Below, piece after piece: positions 38,401-51,600 of a stretch of DNA of 64,000 bases. Origin of the DNA: Macrothele yani (taxonomy: Eukaryota > Arthropoda > Arachnida > Araneae > Macrothelidae); the NCBI GenBank assembly GCA_039090855.1, contig CM076991.1:105722021-105786020 (forward strand), written 5' to 3'. The position numbers were made by a program, and so were the translations under genes. The notes beneath the pieces are model-generated. The model worked only from the letters and a program-made list of their open reading frames with translations, did no database searches and was not told the origin of the DNA. Positions within the stretch are counted from its first letter, which is position 1. Each line of letters begins with the position of its first letter.

Positions 38401-41400
38401 CCTATGCTGATTATTTGCATGGGAACCTAGCAGTCATGCAAAAGTCTTAAACCTATGTGATTACATGAGAATAAATAGTATGGATGGTTGAGAGCAGCAG
38501 ACTTCATGCCACAATAAATACAGCACTAAGAGAGAACACACAGAGTTATGCATAGCAATGAAATTTTTGTTAAACGGGAGCTTTTGATCGTTCTATGGCC
38601 TTGATCACCCACGATCAATTGAATCAGAGGACTGGTTGCCAGCACTATAATGTGAATTGGAGGTGCAGGAATTGTTGCCAGATTTTAATAGAGAGATCCA
38701 AATAAATGAGATTTGGTAAGAGGTTTCTGAATTGCAGTTCTTGGTAAACAAACTTTCTTCCTTCAAAGAAGAACTGCTACATTTACAAAAATTGCTCAAG
38801 CCCGTCAGTTTCCAAATTCTACAATAAACAAAATTCTCCATGATTCCCATATGAAAAATCTGTCAACTCTTGCACCAGTATACTAAAAGAAAAAAACATA
38901 TTTATTGGTTCTATCCCTTTCCATGGATCATTTTCTTATAACAAATACCAAATCACTGACATTAGCCATTGAAAAGTCCTCAGTGCTAACAGTCAACAAA
39001 AAACACGCAGTAATAAACCAATATATTAACATTGTGTATACACTTAATATGTAAGGACACTTACTGTAGGTATCCACACTATTGGAGAACATTTCTTGCA
39101 CGTGATATTATGTGAAGCTGAGAGCGGTGCACGTACATCCACAGTCCTTGACATGAAAAACTTGGAAATGACAACACCTAACTGAATTAATCAAACGTGC
39201 AACGTTGCCAAATTTAATCCTTTCCAGTCTCCATTTTATCAATCAAACACGCAACTGAATTCATCAAACATGCAACATTGCGTGTTTGATGAATTTAGTT
39301 ACGTGTTACAGTGTTGTCATTTCCAAGTTTTTCATGTCAAGGACTGTGGACGAACGTGCACCTCTCTCAGCTTCGCATAATATCACATGCAAGAAATGTT
39401 CTCTAATAGTGTGGTTACCTACATTAAGTGTCCTTATGTATTAAGTGTATACACAATGCTAATATATCGATTTTCTTATAAGATTCGTGAACTCTTCTAA
39501 ATCATGGGCTACAACTCTCTTGTCAGACCTAATCCTCCTTCAATAAAGAGCTTGCGAAAGGATAGAGATCCTGTCCCACCCCTGGAGTTTGTCATTTATC
39601 TGGACTCTCAGTGTATATCGGAAGTATGTATCAAAGCTTAAACACAAGACCTCATGAACACAAACAAGATGTGTCAAATGGTCTTCCAAAAACAGCATTA
39701 GCCGCACATTTCTGAAGACACTTCTAGATGCTTCTGCAATTTCCCTTCGGAAAGAAAAAAGTTGCCTCTTTTATCAACAAAGCACCTTTGTTTCCAAGAA
39801 AGAGTTGAAATTTTGTTTATCAAGAAGTGTAATTCTGAAACCCCCTTGCAAAATCCCATTTATTTGTATCTCTCTAATAAAATCTGGCAACAGTTCCAGC
39901 ATCTCCAATTCACATTATAGTTCTGGCAACCAGTTCTCTGATCCAGCTGAACATGGGTGATCCAAGGGTGTAGAATGGTTGAAAGCTTCAGCTAACAAAT
40001 TTCATTGCTATATGTAACTCTGTGTGTTTCTCAATTAATACTATGTTTATTGTAGATAATATGGAGACTGGCAAGGATTAAATTTTTGGCCTTCTGTTTT
40101 GCATTGAAATGGTTTATAATTTGCTGTTTGAAAATCTTTATTTGGGATTAATAACTTATGCTGTAGCACTCTTTATTTTAGGGAGTTTTCCTTTTCTTAT
40201 CTTATGCTAAGGAAGGTGTAAAACATGGATTTACCCCTTTTGTTAAGTTACCACTAAACAAACCTTTTACCATATGTGACTTTGTATGTTTTGCTCATTT
40301 TCTATGTTTACGTGTTAATGCCGCGTGAAGCCTGAGTTTTTAACCATGGATTTCTTTCCAGCTTTGCACAAAATACAGCCAGCAACATGAAAAGCCACAA
40401 AAATGTACATGTTTCCACTATCACAGAAGTGAAATGAGAGTGGCATTTACCCCTTTCTAAACACATAAACCACTGTAGGTGTCAACAGCATGCTAAATGA
40501 CATTCACCTCTCATGGTGTGGGGCTGAAAATAAATGTCCTACTGTTAAACACTACTCCCTCACTGTCCAGTAAACACACTGTGAGCAAATGGAAGGTCTT
40601 TTACCCATTGGAAGAAAGATTTGCACAAGTACAGCAATAAAGCAGTGGTAATGACTGCCACTTGGTGCAAAAGTTTATGCGCACCAGCAGGGCTTTCAAC
40701 TACGATGTTATTTTCTTAGGCAATTTGAAGTGTATGAAAAATAGTTTTCCTAAATCCTTCCTTCATTGTGTAATTTAACTTTCATGAAGGTCACACAATG
40801 TTCTCTACTGCTATATTAGCAGAAGGGGAGGGTCAGAATGGTTGTCAAATAAAAATTTCTTTGTGGTATGTTCACCTCTGGCTTTAAACTGCGCGAAGTG
40901 TTATATCTGATAACAAACCAATGAGATAAGTAGGACTCTGGCATTATTCTCGAAAAGTAAGTATTTTTGCTATGGCTGTAAAACTTGAAATAATTAAAAT
41001 GGATGACACATGCTATATGAGAATGAGAAATGTGTTAGATGCATTTCAATGAAAATTCTATTAGGTCAAATAAAAAATTTTAAATCATTGCTGAGAACAA
41101 TACACACATGTAAAATGAAGCTTCTTGAAAATAATCGTGCTTTTTTTCAAGAGAGGAGAGGCCCTTTAAATTAAAGTAGCTGGTTTAAAACATACAACAA
41201 ATACAATGTCTGTCTTGCACCAATATTAAAACCCAAACTTTGCTGTACAGAAGGTAATGCATTTGAATATACACCATTAATACACTGAATATGAATCTGT
41301 TGTTTTCCTTAATTCAATGACACAATAAGAATCTAACCAAGTGACAGTCTTTTTTTTAAAGACTCCAGAAAATAAATTTCACCTCTCTGCTGACAACTAA

Positions 41401-44400
41401 TTCCAATGCAGACCAGTGTTAAAGCTGCAAATCAGATGGCAAGTGAAATACTTGTCTACCACATAAAGTACTTTCCATAACGAAGAGTTCGTTAAAAATA
41501 GTGCTTTTTTGTGAGCAGTAATAATGACAGATGCAAAAGATTCAACCTTGTTTACACACAATCAGAAAAAAAAAAAAGGATGTGGACTAGTTGGTTTATT
41601 AAGTAAAACAGCCCTGGCTATTTCTAAACTTTCTTAAGAAAATTTGGAAGATAATAGCAGTTTTTTTTTAGAAAAGGGGTTCATTTTCTAAAAAATATTT
41701 TTAAATTTTAGCAAATTTCTGGAGATAACATTTCCACTGCACTCCACTATGGTTGTTATTACAGTTTCCTATATGTGGACTAATGTCAACAAGTTAATTT
41801 TCACTGAATTGGAAATTGTTCTAGAATTCAACATGGTATTTTGTGATGGTCAAAAACAAAACTTGTTATAGAGAATCCTGGTCAGGTTTCATTAATACAG
41901 TTTTACATGTGTGTGTGCCATGCTCAGCTTTTTATTTATTCCATTTCTAAAAGCAGTAGAGATATTCTTACAGTTCAGTATGCCATCTTTTAATGTTCAC
42001 ATCACACTTCTTCAAACAAAACATGCAGAAACTTTAACTTCAGCCTCAAATTTTCACATATGCAGGTGAGCTAATGGAACAACCCTGGTAGCATAGCTAC
42101 GTAAATTAAAGGTTGAAATTGGGTAAAAAGGTTGAAACGAGAAAACGGGGAATTTTTTTAACGAAATTTGATGTCAAATTTACATGGACAGAAAAACTGG
42201 CATTAACACTGAAAATTAATGCGTAAATTCAATGTACATTTTATACTTCAAAATTTCAATTAAACGTGTGCATACTGGGAAGCATTGAAGTGACATCGAA
42301 TTTACATTCCAATTTCAACCACCGTTGATAGCACTGGAAACCGTGTGAAGCTGATATCAGTCGTCTATATATTTTTTTCAAAATACATTTATATTTATCG
42401 TTTTGTATAGTTCCACAATTGGCTGAAACATGTATTATTTTTAGTATTGTATTTTACTGACAAATTAAAAGTAGCTATTAAGAATATTTAATATCTGGAT
42501 GTTTTCCTCCTTTTTAATTTTATGAATTATAAATAAAACCGTTCTTGGGCTGCATATATTGCTTATAGCGTCTATCAATATTGGTGGATTTTACAATAAT
42601 AGAGTTTACTGAAGAATACTGAAGAGGATATATATCATGACATCGGACATTTTGTTGTTTTGTGTCACCTCCATCCTTGTTGGTGTAGTTTTTGGAAATA
42701 TTTACAAGATATGGAGGTAATAAGTGTGGAAGTTATTTTTATTTGTGCATATGAGTAGTATGCAGCATATTATATCTGTACTAGAAGTGTAAATGTTGCC
42801 ACCATTTTTTCATTCTTCATTCATTTGTGCAGTGGTCGTCATGCCACATTGCACACACCTGAGATCAATTAAGCATGCAGTAATTTTTAAACGCCAGAAA
42901 TATAGCCTTCAGTAAGTCTGTCCTAACTGGCAGACTTTACTGAGGGCTATATTTCTCATAAACTAAAATGAACTATTGGGGGGGGGGGGGTATTGCATAT
43001 TATATATGCTACACAACTTAATAGTGGCATAATCTGTATTAAGATGTACAGCAGCTCTTAAAGTTAGGCTGTGGCCCTCTTGAGCTAAAACCTTTTGTGG
43101 TTGAGGCTGTGCTAGAATTTTGGTAGAAATACAGTAATTTTTTGGTCAAAAAATAACTGAAGTGAAGTGGAAATAACGTAGGAAAAAAAAACATGCTGAA
43201 ATAAGGTTGAATAATAGTTGATATTTGGTAGCTGAAATTAGGTGGAAATGCAGTTGAATTTCTGTGGATGGTTTGGACAGTGTCAACGTAAGTTTTACCA
43301 CACTTTTTGCTGTGAATTCAAACTTATGCGTAATGTAACTTCAACGTAAATTCTATGTGGTTGTACTACCAGGGAAACCACTGAGAAAAATAATAATCAT
43401 GATACTTTGCAATAAGTTTTCTCTGTCTCTTTCTTCCCACCTTTGACATTTTGCTGCTTTGACCATTAATAACTTTAACCATGTTTCTGCAACGTGATAC
43501 CACAGAATGCAACATCTTTATTGGCCCATGTGACTTGTATGTCCAATAAATTTCTATTACCAAGACATACCATCATTTCTAATGTCTACAACTTGAATTC
43601 TGTTGTTGAACTCAATTCTCCTACTTTTCCTAGTTCCTCTTATGTCAGCAACTTCTAACCTAACTCACATTTTTATTTTACACACAACCCTCCTTGCTGC
43701 CATAAAAAAGAGTTAAAGCCAAATATTCCATTAATTGTTTGTTCAGGGAGGTTTACCATGAGCACCTCGATGGGCTATAAGCAGTTGCCCAACCCTAATT
43801 TAGGGCAACTGGTTATAGCCCATCGAGGTGCCCATCTCAGACGAATGATCACATCATAAGACAAGCACACCATCCTTGGCCCATCTCAGATGAATGATCA
43901 CAAGCCAGTGTTTAGACTGCTGCCCTAACAGGGTAATAAAGCAAAACAGCCTTATTACACAAGGGAACATGGTGTCGTATTTAAGTCTCAGCCCATCTCA
44001 GATGAATGATCACAAACCAGTGTTTAGACCATTTTCCTAACAGGGTGGCATATTTAAATCTGGGCCCATCTCAGACAAATGATCACAAGCCATTGTTTAG
44101 ACCATTTCCCTACGAGGGTGACATAATTTAAATCTGGGCCCATCTCAGATGAATTATCACAAGCCAGTGTTTACACCACTGCCCTATCAGGGTGGCATAT
44201 TTCATTGTAATCAGCTAGTTTGATTTTTTGGCCAACTACCGTCTTAGTAAGAGAAGTTTTATAAAACTAATATGAGACTTCCTGCACTAGTTTTGGGCCT
44301 GTTGTTCAATTTCACATGAAACTCTCCTGCCTTATCAGTGATTGTGCCCAAATAATTAATATCTATTACATGTTCTAATCCCTTCCCAACATGAAAATTC

Positions 44401-47400
44401 ATTTTAATATACTGTCAGAGTATAAATACTCGTGGTTTAATTTACTGTTTCACATGTTAATATTGGTTTTAATCGTCAAGAATCAAAGTTTACTTCATCA
44501 TTTCCAGAAATTTTTTGATAAACATAAGTTTGATGTTATTATTTACTGTCCTTTGGTAATACGCTTAACAGTTATGGTTCTCGATGTCATTGAGGTTAAA
44601 TGTTTCTTTTTAGTCAATGAACAGTTAATGGTTACCTTGATGAAATCCAGGAATGTGAAGCACGGCGTCGTTTTCTTAACCTATTATTTCTCATACCAGT
44701 TTCAGCTTTTGAAGTATAAGCCTTCTTTCTTCAGTGAGTTTTTGTGTTATCAGTTTAGTACTTGATGTTATTAGGCGCTTAGCTGAGGCCGGAATGATGA
44801 TATTTTTTCATAGTTTTGTTGCAGACTACGTTCGAATGTCTCTCCTAGTGTCCGATATATAGCGTCGCCATCTATCGTTCTTTATTGTCATTAAAGTCAT
44901 TTTTTTTTTGTGGATACATGTTTTAATAATTCTTTTACTCTCTGTTATCCATTTTTTCCTCTCTCTTGTTCTATGAGGAATTTCCATGTAAAGGGCAATT
45001 CAGCAGGAGTGTTATTATTGCAATTATTTTCACATGTTTTCTCAATTAAAACTGCTTCTGCAGTCAAAAGTTTTTTATGTGTGTCATGTGTTGTGATTTT
45101 AGATTAATGCCAGCATGGGAAAGCGTTGTTTTGCACACAGTGTTGTATTAAAGCAGTCTTTTCTTCCTTTTTGTTCCAGTTTTTGAAGTGCTCATGTAGG
45201 CTAGTTTGGAAACTTCTTTTTGTGCTACCTATGTATATAGGAGATCTGCTTGGTTATTTTCTGCTCTTTTGGTGGGAATGGCGTATACACCTGCTGAGTT
45301 TAAAACTGATTTTTTGCTATTGTTGGTTAGCAGTTGTGGTATATCATAGTTTAATTCAGCTAGCTCAAAATTGTTTTTGTTGCATTCTTTTCTAAGGATG
45401 TTGTTTAATAGGTTGTATTGTCAGTAATTTGTCACCGTATTGTCTTTTTTCTTTGGTTGTTCCGGACAATACTGTGGCAAATTACTGACAATACAACCTA
45501 TTAAACAACATCCTTAGAAAAGAATGCAACAAAAACAATTTTGAGCTAGCTGAATCAAACTATGATATACCACAACTGCTAACCAACAATAGCAAAAAAT
45601 CAGTTTTAAACTCAGCAGGTGTATACGCCATTCCCACCAAAAAAGCAGAAAATAACCAAGCAGATCTCCTATATACATAGGTAGCACAAAAAGACGTTTC
45701 CAAACTCGCCTACATGAGCACTTCAAAAACTGGAACAAAGTGGAAGAAAAGACTGCTTTAATACAACACTGTGTGCAAAACAACGCTTTCCCATGCTGGC
45801 ATTAATCTAAAATCACAACGCATGACACACATAAAAAACTTTGACTGCAGAAGCAGTTTTAATTGAGAAAACATGTGAAAATAATTGCAATAATAACACT
45901 CCTGCTGAATTGCCCTTTACATGGAAATTCCTCATAAAGCAAGAGAGAGAAAAAATGGATAACAGAGAGTAAAAGAATTATGAAAAGATGTATCCACAAA
46001 AAAAAAACTTTAATGACAACAAAGAATGATAGATGGTGACTGTTCATTGACTAAACACTAGGAGAGACATTCGAACATAGACGGCAACAAAACTATGAAA
46101 AAACATCGTCATTCAGGCCGCAGCTAAGCGCCTAATAACATCAAGTACTAAAACTCACTGAAGAAGGCTTATACTTCAAAAGCTGAAACTGGTATGAGAA
46201 ATAATAGGTTAAGAAAACGACGCAGTGCTTCACATTCCTGGATTTCATCAGGGTAACCAATAACTGTTCATTGACTAAAAAGAAACACTTAACCTCAATG
46301 ACATCAAGAACCATAACTGTTAAGCCTATTACCAAAGGACAGTAAAAAATATCAAACTTATGTTTATCAAAAAATTTCTGGAAATGATGAAGTACAACTT
46401 TGATTCTTGACGATTAGAACCAATATTAATGTGTGAAACAGTAAATTAAACCAAGAGTATTTATACTCTAACAGTATGATAACCACGTAATCCAACAATG
46501 GCATTGAGTCGTTAATAACTATGAAAATTCATCTCAATTTTTTTTCACATGTTCACGTTCTACTTAGTGTTAATTTCTATATATGCATGTAAACAATCTG
46601 CTACGTCATATGAATATGGCAAACTGCTGATAGTACTGAAACCATGTATTTCACAACAGGGGATATCAGAGTCGCATGTTTGTTCATTAAGTGGATCATG
46701 GTTTGTGTATGTTTTTTATTAACTATGAATAACTTTTCCTAGTAAGCCATTCGGAAGTCTTTTTAGTGTCCTTATTGTATTGTGCAGAGGTGCCAAAATT
46801 AAGCTTCATTTATGTGTGCAACATTAGACAATTGCCCACACACAGATGGACAAGTCACATTTGTGCAAATTACTCCAAGTCTTTATAATTTCAAGCTACT
46901 GGTATACTTGTAAAATAACACACAACTTGAAATTAAATCTAACTAAATCCACTATTTTTTCATGGTACTCCATGATGTTCATATCTCAGAAGAGCTGGTA
47001 GTTGACCTGGTTCTTGCTTCAGTATAGATGATTGGGCCTCTGCTATAAGGAGGTAGGTACCTTGACTAGATCAATCTGAAAGTTTATTTAAATTGTCAGA
47101 TAACAGGTTTCAGTAACTTGAAACTGTGTTACTCTTGGTGATATAACGTTATCAGGAGACAAAGGTTTAACCTTTCCCAGGAATGGTTTACATCCTTTCT
47201 CTACGTGTTACCAAATATCACCAAATTTTACTTCCAGTTTGAGTAACTCTGTGCTTTTTGGTAGTTTTCCAGGCAGCAACAACAAATTTAGCATCCAAGA
47301 CCACTGACTGTCAAGAAAAGAAAAGTCACTCAGTTTACAGTTGTCTTTATAAACTTGTGTTTGTACATAGAAGTGTCCAATGGCTTGATGGTAAATGCTT

Positions 47401-48630
47401 CCACTACCATTCATAAAATTCACTCACCAAATTAGTCACTGCTTACTAGGTACAGTACTAACCATCTGTAAGATCAGTAACAACTGTTACAGGATGTACA
47501 GTGTTTCATTAAGCTCCAGCTAACAATCCAGGATGTATGCAGAGGATGCCAAAGAAACATTAATACTATGACTCATTTTAGTTTCCAGCACAGAAATGCC
47601 ATATGCAACTGGAACCATGTAGTCATCCCCTCAAAAATCTCCAAACTGCATTGTCTTGGAGTTGCAATCAAAGCTGCTTCTCCCAATTTCCATTTGTACA
47701 TACAACAAATGTCTAAGCAACAGGAATCTGAAATAACATCAGATTCACACTGGTCTAAGCATCCAGTGTCTTTTTATAGTGACAAACATTCTAATCCAAG
47801 AACAGATTTGGATCAAGAATTACTAGTTTGTCAAATAGTGTCTCAGAAATAAATGAATGAAGCATGCTCAGCTTCATTCATTAATTTTCTGAGACACTAT
47901 TAAGTAATAAAAGCATGTTCAAAAGTGTCATATTCAACAGTTGCGAATATATGGATGAGTTGAAACAATGACAAATATACTATTGCTGTGTTTGGCAGAT
48001 GAAACTTAAAATATACAAGATCAAGACAGAAGTGTGGTGGAATCATATGAACATGAAAACAACCATGAGGAGAACTTTTCCTTCCCTGAAAAAATCTTGA
48101 TTATGCTGTTTTTTTTTTTTTTTTTTTTTTTTTTTTGGAAAGTACCACAAAAATTGTTGTGATAACACAAATTCCGATTGCTACTCTTTCTATTGAATTT
48201 CCGGATGCAGGCACTAAAATAGGAAAACTGTGAATTTTCAGTAGCAAAGTGAAAGCTTACCTTAGAAAGCAATAAAATTGGATTTCTCTACTAAATGCTG
48301 GAACAAATAAAAGGTGAACAAATGAAAAATACATCATCCTCCGTAGCAAACATTCCCTGCTGTATAGAAATCTCGCAGAGTTTCTTTCAGAACTTTGTTT
48401 TAGGACATATTTTCCTTGTTGATGACCAGTTGTGAGCGATAGCTGGGGTTATGGGACACAACAGCACTAAAGAAATTGCCTTGTTGTCCTAATAATTTGT
48501 CTACTCTCTTTCATGTAGGTTTTCAATGAAATTTATGTTTTGAATGTGCGATGAAAATGGGTTAGATAACAAGAAGGCACAGTGGAAATTTCCATATGAT
48601 GTTTCTGTATCTTATGGTATTAGTCATTGG

Positions 48631-48667
<37 letters not shown>

Positions 48668-51600
48668 TTCCGTTTTCCTCCCTTAAAAGCTAAGCTATGA
48701 GCACTCATGCTCATAATTGTCATTATGAGCATAAAAATACTAAACAAGTTACTTGAAAAAGATATTTCAAGATGGAAGTTAAAATATTAAAAAAAATTAA
48801 TCCTTAAAGAATATAGCAAGCAACTAACAATATTTCCAATACAGAAAATATATTGTGCTGCTGAAGAGGTCTGTGGCACCACAATAGTGGGTAACAATAG
48901 AGGTGATGTGATGCTTGGTGGAATAGTGAGATTAAAGAGGCAGTAAAGAGAAAGAAGGAAGCCTATTTGGGGATGTTGCAAAGGTAGAGTTTCTGTGGAT
49001 GAATACCACTGTAACAAGCATGAAGCAGCTAAGCTGGTTCGCCAGAGTAAGGCAAAAGATAAGAAGGAGAAGGTGGAAAGGCATAAACTGGCTTTTTGGA
49101 AAGACTTTCTGAAAGTGCATGAGACTCAGGAAAAATAGAGGAAACAAAGTTGTGTGAAGAATAGGATTGGGGAAATGATATGGGAGTTCAATGAATTAAG
49201 TGAAAGATGGGGTAAATACTTCTGTGAGTTATTAGATCAGGAAAGCAAAGGTGATTCTGAGGCAGGAGCAGGTGGTGTCAATGAAGGATTGAAGCACAGG
49301 AGGGATCTCAAGAGAAGAGGTGTGTAAAGTTCTAAAATCTCTTCAGAATGGTAAGGCTCCGGGAGTTGATGGCATAACTGCTGAGATGTTGAAATGTGGT
49401 GGTGACTCTGTAATTGACCAGTTGTGCTGCGAGCTAGAATGGTCCCTCGGGATTGGAAGGATGATATCATTGTTCCCTTGTATAAGGGAAAAGGTGATCA
49501 GACTGACTGCAAGAACTATCATGGTATTAGCCTACTGAGTGTGCCAGGAAAAGTGTTTTGTAAGGTCATTATTGAAAAAGTACGGAGTCTTATATCAGTG
49601 AAAGTGTGGGATGCTCAGAGTGGTTTCCTGCCTGGTAAAAGCTGCACTGACCAAAGTTTTGCATTGTACATGATGATTGAAACGTATCTGGCTATTGGTA
49701 GGAAAGTTTTTGCTGCCTTCATAGATTTAGAGAAAGCTTACGACCAAGTAAATAGGACACTTCCATGGAAAGTATTGAATGAATATGGTGTTGCCGAGAA
49801 TCTACTTAATAGTGTAAAACCCATGTATGCTGGCAGTAGAGCTTTTGTACAAGTTAATGGTGTTTTCTATTGGTGCAAGAGTCAAGCAAGGTTGTGTAAT
49901 ATCATCATGGCTGTTTAATACATTTATGGATGCATGCATGCGTGATGCCAAAATAGATGATAGTGGTTTATGTCTTGGTGATATCCGTGTGTGCAGACTG
50001 CTGTATGCTGATGACACTGTCCCATTGGCAGAGATCAAAAGTGAGTTGCAGAGTATGTTTTCTCCGATGTACAAAGTTTGCATGGAATTCAAACTGAGTA
50101 TTAAGGGGAAAATCAAAGTTGTGGTTTTTGAGTGAGGAACTGGTAGTACTGAATGTAATATAAGTCTAAGTGGCACTATGATTGACCAGGTGAATGAGTT
50201 TGTGTAATTAGGAAGCATATTTGACAGATAGAACAAATTGGATGGTGAAATTAGTAGGTGAGTGAACTCTTCATTGAAAGTCATAGCTGCCTTGCAAGGT
50301 TTTCACAGGAATGATGGGTCCTCAAAAGGGGTCCCGAATGGCTGTGTATGAAAGTGTAATTGTTCCTACTATGATGTATGGCAGTGAAACCTTGGTACTA
50401 CAGAGGAAACATAGGAGTTGTTTGTGTGCTGGAGAAATGCATTACTTATGGGTGGTGGGGGTGGCAAGACTCGTTCTGATCCTATGAGGAATGAAGATGT
50501 GTTGCAGTTGTGTAATGTGAAGCAAAATGTTGTTAGCAAGGTGGAGACTAATATGCTTCAGTGGTTTGGCCATGTTGAAAGAATTAGTGATGATATGCTT
50601 ACTAAGAAAACTTTTTCAGCACAAGTGGCTGGAAGGAAAGGCAGAGGAAGGGCAAGGAAGTCATCGGAGGATCAAATTCAGGAATGCCTGCATGAGAAAA
50701 AGATCATGAGTATGAAGTATAGAAGATCTTGTGTACGGCGTGTGATGGATGTCAGTGAAGCCCAAGTTGTATGCCAAGGTCACTAGAAATGGAGAAGTTT
50801 CATACGACAACAGTAAGTAAATAATCAGTTAAAAATCATCTGTTTTTTTCTTTGTGGAGCTAACCCAGAGAACAGCTTGGTGATATTATCATTATTAGAA
50901 AATTGTGTATTATGTTTTGTGCATGTGACCAACCCCTCAGAAAAGTTTGAGGAGCTTAAAATACTCTTCAAACTTTACTGTACAGCTAGACATACAAATG
51001 GTGTGCTGACTCAAACTTTACTAATGGGCTGAACACATTGATAGCAGTTAATTCCTACATTCTTGTGATAACAATAGTGGCAATATAAGTTGTCTCTACA
51101 AATAATATATTTATTTACCTTCTTAACATTAGTTGAGGGTGCTTTGTTCCAACATATTTATCAATCAGTCGTAGAAGAAGTTCCTTGAGTATACTAAAAA
51201 TTAAAAAAAAATTCAAGATGAGCTTATAAAAACAATTCTGAATGTAATATATATATATTTTTTTGCTGTTGAGGTATGGTGAAAGATAATTAAGTGATCA
51301 AATGAGGAAGTGGATTTTTACAGTTGATAAAACATTGCACATATACATATAGCACTGGTACAATGACAAAGTTTATTTTAAGTAACATGTGAATTTTGAA
51401 ACTATAAAATGATTTTTTCATGAAAATTAGAACCGTTAAAATATAACATACAAAGTCACAATATAAAGTAGTGTATGTTGATTCATTTTTCAGTACATAT
51501 CACACCTGTATACCCAAAAATTGGTTCAGAACAGGGTGGGGATCAAAAAGATTAATTCATGTAGATTTTACCTGATGCTGAAGATGTTATCTCCAAGTAT

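Noticed and set aside
43829..44205. CRISPR-like array (regular repeats)
   Set aside because: Units are whole tandem copies of a SINE head without unique spacers, in a eukaryotic intron.
45126..45395. 89-codon plus frame and its near-identical minus twin at 45514-45783
   Set aside because: They are the antisense of the PLE GIY-YIG domain in the two arms of an inverted dimer; the sense strand gives YIGSTKRSF and LHEHF.
47568..47852. 94-codon plus frame as a gene
   Set aside because: No recognisable motif, no splice or promoter context, and it ends in a palindrome.
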